Source of the DNA: Arcuatula senhousia
Taxonomy: Eukaryota > Mollusca > Bivalvia > Mytilida > Mytilidae
DNA length: 64,000 nucleotides
Assembly: GCA_963971305.1 (NCBI GenBank)
Contig: OZ020309.1
Span: 13,633,001 to 13,697,000 of the forward strand
Direction of reading: 5' to 3'
Shown: positions 9,585-18,976 of the stretch, piece by piece
How positions within the stretch are numbered: position 1 is the first letter of the stretch
Layout of the letters: every line of letters begins with the position of its first letter
The notes under the pieces: generated by a model
What the model saw: the letters and a program-made list of their open reading frames with translations, nothing else
Told to the model about the DNA's origin: nothing
The model's database searches: none
Program-made: the position numbers and the translations under genes

Positions 9585-10560
9585 TTAAAAACTTAAAACG
9601 TAGATAAAATGTCTCAATTTTCTTTAAAGAAACAAAGTTATCACAATTGAATGAATTTACTGAATCTCAGAAGTATATGGTTTTTATGAGGGCCGTGGCT
9701 ATTTTGGAGAAGTGATAGAGTTTTTTTAATATAAAAATAATTGTAACTGCCAACCATTTAGCAGTTTGATAAAAAGCTGAAAAAGACGAAACTTCTCGAA
9801 ATCGTAACACCGCTCTTGATTGACAAGCGCTTAATTCCTGAGGACGTATTAAATTTTGGTTCATCCTATATTTTGCTATATGGAATATGTATCTATAAAG
9901 ATTAAAAAAAATGCAACTTACTTTAAAAACATTTGATTATTTTTTAAACTATTGTAAACTGAGATTTTCTATTTTTTCTGAAATAGAATTATATGCAATA
10001 TCAATTTAGATTTATATTACCATGTTAATGATCTAATCTAGTTTCTCTAAGCCAATGTAATTGGCTGTTTGAAAATAAAGATATATAAGGAATATAGAAA
10101 TAATTTGTTCCACTCGATATTTTGCTAATTAAGTGTACAACATAATAAAATCTGTAACGGCAAAATAGCCTGTGGGACTATTTTGCCGGTTACGGCAGAA
10201 TAGCCACCGCCTAGAAAAATAGGTAAATTTTCGTTTTTAAACCATACATCTGCAAAAAAATACAAATATTGTTGATAAAGTACCAAAAATTTCATTAAAA
10301 CTGAAAGGAGGTGGAAATATATCTTTAAAAAAGACATAGGGTCAGCATATACAATTCCATGCTTCATAAAGTTAACATAAACACCGATTTTAGTCCTGTT
10401 GTCCAATGTCAACAAAAACCCGAAATATCGGTACAGTGAAAACGCGAAATATCTTGTCTAAAAAAGACGTAATCATTACCTCCCTTATGTCAGGTGTCTT
10501 AATTGATCCGCACTAGATTTGAACATGTATATACATCTATGGTTTAATGCATATGAACTC

Positions 10561-10706
10561 TCGTTTATCGTTGTTTATTTATTATCTATTTTATAAATTA
10601 TTATAAATCTTTATATTTATATAATTTTTTTTAATTCCTTATTATTTTATTAGTATTATTATTTTTTATTATTATAATTTGGTGTGTGTGGGGGGGGGGG
10701 GGGGGC
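10561..10706. repeat. AT-rich low complexity and G run
   Basis: A TTATTTATTATTTTATT-like stretch is followed by a GT/G homopolymer (about 10681-10706). No gene is seen. Confidence 0.7.
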
Positions 10707-11529
10707 GGGTATAAATATGTAAAATTAAAAAAATAAAAATACATCTTATAATTTAGCGATTCCTCCGTTTAAACTTTTGTTTTAAAAATATTCACACAGG
10801 CTTCCCATCTTTTATTCTGGATTTTTAAAAATTGATTTTTAAAAATTTTCCATTGTCTTAATGAATAAAATGTATTGCAGAGTAACTTACTCTGTTGCGG
10901 ATTGTGTTGCTAGTTTGTCAAACATATATTTATTACCTTTTTGTTGGAATTTGGTATAAAAAGAAACCACGTATAGTAAACTTGATTGTAAGTACTGAAC
11001 ATTTGTGTAGAAGAGGGTTTTTTTTTTACAAAAAATAAGTTAAACAGTAGCTACATGTACATTTGTAGATAATTGTCTGTTAGACTGTCCAAATAACCTC
11101 TTCTTATGCATCACAGTGGAACATCTGGTATGAATTTAATAATTCGTACATTTAAGAGAGCGATCCTTCGATTTTTATGGGGCTAATGGTGTTATTGATA
11201 TATTTTTCATCCAGCCTATTTATTATCTGAACAATCAAAGCCTGGATGTTTTGCGAGCTATGTTGAATTTTAAATTTTAAAATCAAAGAAAAAATGTACA
11301 GCAAAAAAGACCATACTGCCCTTTTTTATATTAAAGCCGTTGTCCTGCATTTTTATTTTCTGATTGTTTGTTGTTGGCATACTGCTTTTTTATTTCAAAT
11401 TTTACCATAGCCCCCCAACCCCCGCCCTCTCCAAAACAAAATCAAATGGTCGCTCCCTAAGTTACATGTGGTTTATTTCTACCTCAGTCACATTTTTGAC
11501 TCATCTAAAACAAATTTCAAATTTTGTAT
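10707..11529. other. AT-rich sequence without recognised features
   Basis: No gene, RNA or clear repeat boundary is recognised. Confidence 0.4.
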
Positions 11530-11900
11530 TCAATGGGCATTTTTATGCCCCGCTTCGAAGAAGAGGATGGTATACTGTTTTAATTATCATTCCTAGATTG
11601 CTGATATTTGGAAACAAGCTTGTTATGGCATGGTCTATTGTGGAATACGTTTTTGGATTTATCGGACATAATGTTGTAGTGTTATGTCCATTTACTCCAT
11701 ATCCTTTCATCAATTATTCTACTTCCTATTAACCGGAAACTAAAACAAAAAACTGTTGCACATTTCATTCGCTTACATGAAAACTCAGCAACTCCTAGGA
11801 TACTGATAATTGCTAACCAGCTTGGTATTGACATGATATATTGATACATTTTTGGATCCATCGAACATTTACTTCCTGTTTGTTGTAAACTTGATATTAA
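11530..11900 (-). mobile_element. Degenerate helitron-like repeat, TGCCCCGCTTCGAAG type
   Basis: TTTTATGCCCCGCTTCGAAG at the left is a 3'-hairpin-like end in reverse orientation. It is followed by two diverged units of about 240 bp, both containing CCTAG...CTGATA...AAGCTTG or CAGCTTGG motifs. Same layout as the other helitron-like families here, but strongly eroded. Confidence 0.4.
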
Positions 11901-12337
11901 ACACATTGCATACTAGTAGTAGTTGTGAAAGCGGGAGTAGTACTGGTGAGCATTGGGTCACAGATTTCTTGTTTCTTTTGTTTCATCGTTCTATGTTCTT
12001 TATATATAGTGTTTGGCTTTTTTTTTGTTTTTGGTTACAGCGGAAATAATGAGACAAACCTTGCGTCAGTCGTAGCAAATGTTTTAGATTGTATGTTTAT
12101 TGCAACTTTCATTCATTGTATGTACTATATTAATGGATACACCACTGAACAAAACTGAGGCAAAAACGGAAGTTTTAACAAATACAAGTTTATATGACCA
12201 CAGCTAAAGTCTTTTAATCTGTTACAAAATCATGCTGAAATGGGTTTCACAACAACTGTGCGAATCGTTTAGGGACCCCTTGCTCTTAATCTCATCTATA
12301 AAAATATAGAAATGTTGGGTATCTTTTAATTTTTTAA

Positions 12338-12955
12338 CCCCGAGCCCAATGGAGTTGGGGAGGGGATATAGCGTTTGGTTTGTTCGTTCATACGTCCGTT
12401 CGTTCGTTCGTTCGTTCGTACGTATGTACGTAATGGTATTTGTTTTGTCAATAACTTAGGAAATAATCATCATAGAGGGATGATATTTGATAAGTGGGTA
12501 CATCTTTGATGGTAGTCAGAATCAGTACAATATTTAGTGGCATTGACCTATATTTTCGCATGAATGACTCCGGTTAAAGTTTTGGTTAAGGTCCATATCC
12601 CAGCAACTGCAAGTGATAGAGCGATGATATTGGGTCAGTGGGTACATTTTGGACAGTAACCAACATCTGTACCAAAATTGGGTCACCTTGACCTATATTT
12701 TCCGCATGAACGACTTTGGTTTAGGTCCAAATCTTAGCAACAGCAAGTGGTAGAGAAATGATGTTGTGTGAACATCTTGGAAAGTAACCAACATCCGTAA
12801 CCAAATTAAGTCATCTTGACCTACATTTTTCAGATGAATGATTCAGGTTAAAGTTTTTGGTTAAGGCACATATCTCGGCAATTCCAATAAGAAGAGGAAT
12901 GATATTTGGAAATTGGGTATATCTTGGATAGTAATTGACATCTGTTCCATTTACA
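12338..12955 (-). mobile_element. Helitron-like repeat with CCCCGAGCCC hairpin (reverse)
   Basis: The left end holds CCCCGAGCCCAATGGAGTTG followed by GGG, a stem-loop that would be the 3' terminus on the minus strand. Beside it is a (TTCG)n microsatellite (about 12385-12425), then three to four diverged tandem units of about 120-150 bp recognisable by GACCTATATTTTC...ATGAATGACTCCGGTTAAAG. Hairpin, microsatellite and tandem core in this order match HINE/MgE-type elements. The 5' end (near 12955) is not clear. Confidence 0.6.
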
Positions 12956-14208
12956 TTTTAATGTAACGGGCGAAGGGATTAGCTGTCGTGTGCGACTGCT
13001 CTGTTTCTTTATAAGAATTATACCATTCATTGTCTGATAGTTGTAAGAAAATATATCCAAAGACATGTCGACCCTATTCGCCCCGTATCATCGCACCATG
13101 TTCCTTATTCTGCGATGTTCATACACTCGTATTATAAAGTTTTTTTCTCGGGAGTATGATATTTTTGTTTTTCATTTCATCATAAATCTGTTTCTATATA
13201 TTACTAGTATGCAAATATAAATAAAGTTTCATGATAATTTGCCCTATGGAAAATAACGGACACGAACACAAAATTCCGCACTCCGTTACAATAAACAATG
13301 GAGAATTCAGACAGTCAGGAAGTTGAGATGAAATACAACTGTAATTGGAATTCATAGGAACCCTTTCAAAAGGTTTAAATGTGGACATGTGAGACATTGG
13401 AATATATAGATCTACATGTAATTTGAAAACTTACATGGGCTGTCGCCATTTTTAACCAAAAATTTGTAATTTGGGTCTAATTGCTTGCAAATGAAAATCT
13501 TGTTGAGATCTTTTTTGGTATTTTATGTGAGAATCCGTGTGTTCATCCGCTTTTCGACCTTCATTTATATGCAGAAGAGCAATTCATCCAAAACAAACCA
13601 TACTGGAAGTTTATACTTATTATTAAAAATCGACCCCTAATTTTTCAGTTGGCGATTATTTATTATTAACACAAATTAAAATTATCAAATCTAAAGCGGG
13701 CGTAAGTAAAACCATTAATTAGCTGAAGCTGACCATGTAAATGCATATTTGAGGTATATATTAAAAATAAACCTAAGTTTCATTCTTAAAGAAAGTTAAA
13801 ATTTCTTGTTCTTTTAGTGTCAAAAAACCCTGATGGCCTTCACACCAAAACAATGAAATTAGAATTATCCGTTAAAATTCAAAATTCTCTGATGTTATTG
13901 GCCGATCTTGGGTCAAAATTGGGTTCTTGCTCGACATATATTGTTTTTAAAATCTTTGCTCTTCGTGTTCGTATCTAGTGCATGTTTGGTATTTTCACTC
14001 TACGGAATCAATACTTAGATTGTTAACAAACACATCAAAGCAATGAAATTCTCCGTTTCAATTTCAAAATTGTCAAAATGATAAGGTTCTTACTACCCCA
14101 GACATAAGGGACAGGCCATTTAACTTGAAAGAATTTTTTTATAAAAATTTTTGAAGGCATCGCGACAGATTTTTTTTTCATTATTCATGTTTTATGTTTT
14201 TTTTCATT
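12956..14208. other. AT-rich sequence without recognised features
   Basis: Scattered short open frames occur on both strands with no recognisable family. No RNA gene or repeat structure is seen. Confidence 0.35.
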
Positions 14209-14335
14209 AATCATTATTCATTTTTTCGTGTTTTACATGTTGTCTGTTTTTGTCCCGTTCTTGTTGGTGTTTACTGGTTTTGTCTCTGCCCTTTCGGACT
14301 TTTGACATTCGAATACCCCATTGGTACCTCTGCCT
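14209..14335 (-). repeat. Dispersed repeat shared with 26946-27066 (inverted)
   Basis: The reverse complement contains GCAGAGGTACCAATGGGGTA, AAAGGGCAGAGACAAAACCA and ACAACATGTAAAACACGAAA. It aligns with 26946-27066 on the plus strand. A family of about 120 bp; possibly a fragment of a longer interspersed element. Confidence 0.65.
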
Positions 14336-14534
14336 CTCGCATTATTTTATGTAGCTGAAATCCTTCTTCGAATATTTTTTTCTTACTTCTCACCCTCTGC
14401 TGTCAAAATATTTTTCTATCAAAAATAATTTCAAAAATATATTTTTGGGGGGAAAAATTCAAGCCCCCCCTTTTTAAGTTAAATGGTCGGCTGTTTTTTT
14501 TTAAATAGTCCAAGTGCGGCATACATTTGTATTG

Positions 14535-15151
14535 GGGATGCAATGATTTTAATATCTTTTGGATAAATCGCATCTAATGAATCTTTGATTGGTGAATAAA
14601 TGTAATAGCAAACTCACCGAGCTTGGAGGATCAATCTCATTGTCCAAGAGAAAAGATGAAACAAGGTAAAACTACCATAGAAATTGTAGATGGCAATGGT
14701 CCCGACTTGGTACATGAATTTTGAAAGGGGGTCCGCCTATTGTCTACTAAAGAGGGTTCAAGGCCATTTTTGCCTAAAATCTGCACGAAAATATTACAAA
14801 CTTTTCAAAGGATAGGATGTGTTTCGAACAACCCCCCCACCCCCGGAACATCCTGTCTCTGGATCTGCCACAGCAGAAACTTTAAATATATTTTGAATGT
14901 TCCTGATTAAAATTTTTGACATGAAATTATGATTTGAATTGAATTTTTATTTGAACGTGTAAAATAGGGATACAAAACATCGACGGAATTCAGATGCTTT
15001 ACAAAAAGCCGATCGACGAAAAATTGCTTTGGTAAGATTTTTACTTGTAGTTAATAAAATGATAAATCTTCGAGGGCGGACAATGTACTGCACATCATTA
15101 CCCAACACCCTATTTAACAGATGGGATCGGAGATGTTAACGGTTGATCAAG
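14535..15151. repeat. Left inverted terminal repeat of Penelope-like element
   Basis: The arm is complementary to 18344-18976. Matching landmarks include TTTTGGATAAATCGCATCT (near 14557), CTTGGAGGATCAATCTCA (about 14621), GATCTGCCACAGCAGAAACT (about 14863), and the inner boundary GTTAACGGTTGATCAAG, ending at 15151. Beyond 15151 the match stops abruptly. Confidence 0.85.
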
Positions 15152-15360
15152 TTTTGATAAAAAAATTGAAAAAGTCCAATGTTCTGGGAAAATTCCGAAA
15201 TTACTAAAAGTATAAACCTAAAACAAAATATTTGCTTGGGCCCTCCCCCTTTTTTTCTTCCTTCTATGATACATTGATTCAAGTTTGAAAAATAAATCTT
15301 TTCGTGAGCAGTGTTCACAGTTTAGCCATATAAGGTATTATAATTAAAAGGGAGATAACA

Positions 15361-15441
15361 ATAGAAAATAAAGAGATGTGGAATAAGTGTACGCGACACA
15401 GCCCACAATTAAACGGCAATTTAGAAAAACCACAATGGACA
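15361..15441 (+). repeat. 81-bp segment copied at 56414-56494 (inverted)
   Basis: The segment runs from ATAGAAAATAAAGAGATGTG through CACAATTAAACGGCAATTTA to CCACAATGGACA. It is virtually identical, in reverse complement, to 56414-56494. It lies in the 3' region of the Penelope-like element and overlaps a 99-codon minus-strand open frame (15344-15643) of unknown meaning. Confidence 0.8.
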
Positions 15442-16009
15442 ACCGCCAGCAGCCTTCAACGAGGCCATTTGGCACTGCTCGCGGTTCTGCAATTGGCCCA
15501 TGGTCTAAATAAGATGCATATAATTCAAATCCAGCCCTGAAATAGTCACAGATAGACCCCCTTCTTAAACAAGGAACAGAAAACATCAAAAAGACAAGCA
15601 CAAACGAAAGCTTTGTCAAAGATTCCTGGCTTAGGACAGGCACATGTAATATGTGGCGGGGTTAAACTAGTTTTTTGGGCCCAACCTTCCCCCTATCAAT
15701 ATTCCTAGACAAAGCACAAAAACTAAACACACAATAAGAATCAAATCGATCAAAGTCCAATTCTACTAGAGAGAACCTAGGACAAAAAACAAGAACAAAC
15801 AAAAGGACGGTAAAGGAACTCTCTATAGAACACTCGCTGTTACTGACAGCTAGCTGAGAATCATCAATCGACTGATGTAAAAAAAATCAAACGTATCGAT
15901 TTTAAATCCGACACAACACTTCAAACAATAATGATTTAGTGAAGTGTCATCACACAAAACCGACACGCTTGATCGCTATAATGCTTAAAAATGACAATAG
16001 TAAAAACGT

Positions 16010-17440
16010 TTATGGAAGTTTTAAAGCAAGTATCAAGTTTTCAATATTTCTGCCAAAAAACACTAAATTCAAAGATTTAACCAAAATATTCATTTCATAT
16101 CCTTTCCGTAATAAATTTCGAAGCCAATTTTTCATTTCTATTGGATTGCTTTTAAATTTGTGAGCTTTATAAAAAACATTACCATAAAATTCAGGATGTG
16201 ATATTCCTTTCACTATAAGAAAGTGACGTGTACAATTAAATTTTTCAATAAGAGATCGATACTTGTGGAAGAATTTAGAAAAAGATTTTACTAATTTGTG
16301 GTATCGATAACCTTGTTTTAATAATTTTTCAGTAATAAAACTGTTTTTATTATTAAAATCAGAAACACAACTGCAGATCCGAGCATATCTTACCAACTGT
16401 GAAATGTAAACCCCGTATGACGGCGCTAGTGGAACATCTCCTTCAAGAAAAGGGAAATTTATAATAGGGAAGGTAAAGTCGCCACGTTTATCATATACTT
16501 TGGTATGTAATTTTCCGTCAATAATACTTAAATCTAAATCCAAAAAAGGACATCTATCACCGGTGACGTTAGATTTGTTCAAGGTTAATTCAGAAGGATA
16601 GATATCTGTAATAAAATTAGAAAATGAAGGATTGTTGAGTGCAAGAATGTCATCTAAATATCTAAAAGTATAATTGAAAGTTTCGATTAGGTTCTGTTTG
16701 TTCGGGTCTTTTTGTAATTTAGCCATAAATTGTGATTCATAACAGTATAGGAAAAGGTCGGCTATAAGTGGCGCACAATTAGTACCCATAGGAATACCAA
16801 TAATATGGCGATAAATTTGTTTACCAAAACGTATGTAAATATTATCTAACAAATAATGTAGAGCAGTGATAGTTTCTGCATCAGTCCAGTTAATGTAACC
16901 CTTTTGAGTCTCGTTACTAAAAAATGATTTACTAAATGATTTTGAAACTCTAGAACAGATATAATCACTTTTAGATTTGTCAAAACACCATTTAACCAAA
17001 TATTCAAATTTCTTTTCAATCAGATTATGTGGAAGGTTAGTATATAAAGTAGAAAAATCGTAACTATCTACGGTATGAAAAGTATTTTCAAATGCACGAA
17101 GCTTGTCCAAAACATCAAGAGAATTTTTTACACTCCAAAAATAATTAATACCACTGTTTTCGAATACCCTTTCACAGTATTGAATAATAAATTCCTTCAT
17201 AGTAGTTAAAGTAAGAGATAGAACTTTGGAAATATGGGTTAAAGAACACTTACTTGAAGCAGAGATAAAACGAGATTTATATGGATTTTTGTGCAGTTTA
17301 GGTATCCAGTACATAGTAGTTAACTTAAAGTAAGTCGGGGCAACTCGAAGTGCTGTGGTCGTTATGATATGATCGTCAATGATACCTGATTCTGTCGAAT
17401 GCACGGGAACGAAAGTGTTCGAATTTTTTATTTCGTGCAT
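16010..17440 (-). CDS. Penelope-like reverse transcriptase, catalytic part
   Basis: This 476-residue open frame contains the reverse transcriptase core: WIPKLHKNPYKSRFI (about 45-59), YDFSTLYTNLPH (127-138) with the first catalytic Asp, IGIPMGTNCAPLIADLF (214-230), and FRYLDDI (259-265) with the catalytic DD pair. The C-terminal YDKRGDF...GVYISQLVRYAR block (316-354) is typical of this Penelope-like group. It would copy element RNA into DNA. The frame continues upstream into 17465-18352 across one TGA codon. TAA ends it at 16010-16012. No GIY-YIG domain follows. All catalytic residues visible to me are intact, so the copy is fairly young although probably inactive. Confidence 0.85.
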   Translation of the reverse strand: MHEIKNSNTFVPVHSTESGIIDDHIITTTALRVAPTYFKLTTMYWIPKLHKNPYKSRFISASSKCSLTHISKVLSLTLTTMKEFIIQYCERVFENSGINYFWSVKNSLDVLDKLRAFENTFHTVDSYDFSTLYTNLPHNLIEKKFEYLVKWCFDKSKSDYICSRVSKSFSKSFFSNETQKGYINWTDAETITALHYLLDNIYIRFGKQIYRHIIGIPMGTNCAPLIADLFLYCYESQFMAKLQKDPNKQNLIETFNYTFRYLDDILALNNPSFSNFITDIYPSELTLNKSNVTGDRCPFLDLDLSIIDGKLHTKVYDKRGDFTFPIINFPFLEGDVPLAPSYGVYISQLVRYARICSCVSDFNNKNSFITEKLLKQGYRYHKLVKSFSKFFHKYRSLIEKFNCTRHFLIVKGISHPEFYGNVFYKAHKFKSNPIEMKNWLRNLLRKGYEMNILVKSLNLVFFGRNIENLILALKLP

Positions 17441-17464
17441 TAAAACCTCAAGATAATACTTTCT

Positions 17465-18352
17465 TCATATCACAACGACATTGTTAGCTGCTTTATCGGC
17501 GGGAACAAACACGTATCGCAAACCAAGTAAACGGATTTTTGACTTTATTCGATTAAGGTAAGTATTAGGCCTAAAATCTACAAATGAATTTTGAAATTGG
17601 TTAATTCTGAGTTGAACAATTGCCATAAATTTATTAATAAAACGGTCTAAAGATTTTGAGTCGGCCCCTTCTCTCCTGATCCAAGATTTGCAATAAGAGA
17701 GAAGGGAAGTTTTGATACAATTTAGGCAGGAATTCCAATTAATTTTAGTGGGTGGTCTAAACTTTGGTCCTTTTTTCAAGAAATTGATAACCTCTGGGTC
17801 ATTGACGATTGAAAGGTCTCCGGTAACAACATGATTACACTGAGGAGCATATCTGAAATCAGATTTAGCACAGTCGCATGATAAAGGAATATTTGTGTCT
17901 AGTTCTTCATCAGTTGTAGTTGTTGTATAGTTAAAAATAATGTTACGTGTAGGTTTCTTATATTTATAAGATACAATAGGTGGTTCGGTATTAGAAAAAT
18001 AAGGTGGAATGAGATCTTGAATATTAGGATCCATAAATATACTAGATATATTTATGAAGTCAAGTCCTCTATTAATGTAGGTTAATTTTATAAAATGTCG
18101 AATGTGGTCTTCTGGGTTTTCAATATTGGGAAACAGTTTATAATAACAAAAAGAAGAGATGATGAGTGCACCTTCATATAATGGACTTGCATGAGATATA
18201 GTACTACATTCCAAACGGATACTGTTTAATTTAGAAATGGGTATTGAACATAATTTACAAAACAGATGATGACGTCCATTATTTTTAAAGAATTTAATAA
18301 GATCAGTAATACTTGAGTCAGAGCGATGTTGTTTTCTGACAATCTTGATCAA
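17465..18352 (-). CDS. Penelope-like element, N-terminal part of RT protein
   Basis: These 295 residues are in the same frame as the downstream RT part, from which they are separated by TGA (17465-17467) and seven further codons. The TGA falls directly after ADKAANNVVVI, where one substitution would restore Cys or Trp. Visible motifs are a cysteine/histidine cluster SCDCAKSDFRYAPQCNH (158-174), GDLSIVNDPEVINFL and KGPKFR (194-199), and LGLRYVFVPADKAAN just before the break. The open frame begins right after an in-frame TAA and the first codon in the frame is TTG, not ATG. The true N-terminus is therefore missing, spliced or non-AUG-initiated. The start lies about 8 bp inside the inner edge of the right terminal repeat. 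Confidence 0.75.
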   Translation of the reverse strand: MIKIVRKQHRSDSSITDLIKFFKNNGRHHLFCKLCSIPISKLNSIRLECSTISHASPLYEGALIISSFCYYKLFPNIENPEDHIRHFIKLTYINRGLDFINISSIFMDPNIQDLIPPYFSNTEPPIVSYKYKKPTRNIIFNYTTTTTDEELDTNIPLSCDCAKSDFRYAPQCNHVVTGDLSIVNDPEVINFLKKGPKFRPPTKINWNSCLNCIKTSLLSYCKSWIRREGADSKSLDRFINKFMAIVQLRINQFQNSFVDFRPNTYLNRIKSKIRLLGLRYVFVPADKAANNVVVI

Positions 18353-18976
18353 CCGTTAACATCTCCGACCCCATCTGTTAAATAGGGTGTTGGGTAATGA
18401 TGTGCAGTACAAAAACAAATCATATTGTCCGCCCTCGAAGATTTGTCATTTTATTAACTACAAGTAAAAATCTTACCAAAGCAATTTTTCGTCGATCGGC
18501 TTTTTGTAAAGCATCCAATTCCGTCGATGTTTTGTATCCCTATTTTACACGTTCAAATAGAAAATTCAATTCAAATATTAATTCTATGTCCAAAATTTTA
18601 ATCAGGAACATTTGAAATATATTTAAAGTTTCTGCCGTGGCAGATCCAGAGACCGGATGTTCCGGGGGGGGGGGGGGGGGGGGGTCGAAACACACACTAT
18701 CCTTTGAAAATTATGTAATATTTTCATGCTGATTTTAGGCAAAAATGGCCTGGAACCCTCTTTAGTAGACGATAGGCGGACCCCTTTCAAACTTCATGTA
18801 CCAAGTCAGGACCATTGCAATCTTCAATTTCTATGGTAGTTTTACCTTGTTTCGTCTTTTCTCTTAGACACTGAGATTGATCCTCCAAGCTCGGTAATTT
18901 TGCTATTACCTTAATTCATCTATCAAAGATTATTGAGATGCGATTTATCCAAAAGATTGACAATACCAATCATTAC
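18344..18976. repeat. Right inverted terminal repeat of Penelope-like element
   Basis: Complement of 14535-15151. It differs by scattered substitutions and by a long G run (about 18665-18683) where the left arm has C/A-interrupted C runs. In the RT sense this arm lies upstream and ends at the very start of the protein frame. Confidence 0.85.

Larger units (their letters stand above)
8403..10209. mobile_element. Element with 57-bp GGCAAAATAG terminal inverted repeats
   Basis: Left arm 8403-8459 and right arm 10153-10209 are complementary over about 57 bp with few mismatches. Each arm contains GCCGTAACCGGCAAAATAG, itself partly palindromic, and a second TATTTTGCCGT copy. A related GGCCGTGGCTATTTTGG stretch lies at about 9690-9708. 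The interior is AT-rich and hosts the 8720-9584 element. No transposase frame is recognised. Confidence 0.6.
6516..10456. mobile_element. Large nested inverted-repeat composite
   Basis: The segment near 6516-6563 (GATATTTCACG ... CTGTACTGATATTTCATG ... TTGTC) is found in inverted orientation near 10405-10456 (GACAA ... CGAAATATCGGTACAG ... CGAAATATC). Two further inverted-repeat pairs lie inside (8403-10209 and 8720-9584). Copies of GAAATATCAGTACAG or its complement also occur near 6880-6970, 8190, 8225 and 8260. The overall picture fits a non-autonomous DNA transposon, or nested ones, but no transposase is recognised. Confidence 0.45.
14535..18976 (-). mobile_element. Penelope-like retroelement with inverted terminal repeats
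   Basis: An internal region of about 3.2 kb carries a Penelope-type reverse transcriptase frame (minus strand) and an 860-bp 3' region. It is flanked by inverted repeats of about 617 and 633 bp. Terminal repeats in direct or inverted orientation are a known peculiarity of Penelope-like elements. No GIY-YIG endonuclease motif is recognised downstream of, or N-terminal to, the RT. The right end abuts a helitron-like family-2 end at 18977. A related terminal-repeat fragment occurs at 42386-42515 after another Penelope fragment, which supports the assignment of the repeat to this element. Confidence 0.75.

Noticed and set aside
13481..13669. Short open frame as a host exon
   Set aside because: No flanking splice signals or recognisable protein similarity; length is within chance for AT-rich DNA.
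15344..15643. 99-codon minus-strand open frame in the Penelope 3' region
   Set aside because: Hydrophobic and Cys-rich but matches nothing I recognise; part of it is the 81-bp segment repeated at 56.4 kb. Not supported as a gene.
16010..18352. GIY-YIG endonuclease expected in canonical Penelope proteins
   Set aside because: No GIY...YIG pair or downstream endonuclease motif was recognised at either end of the protein frame.
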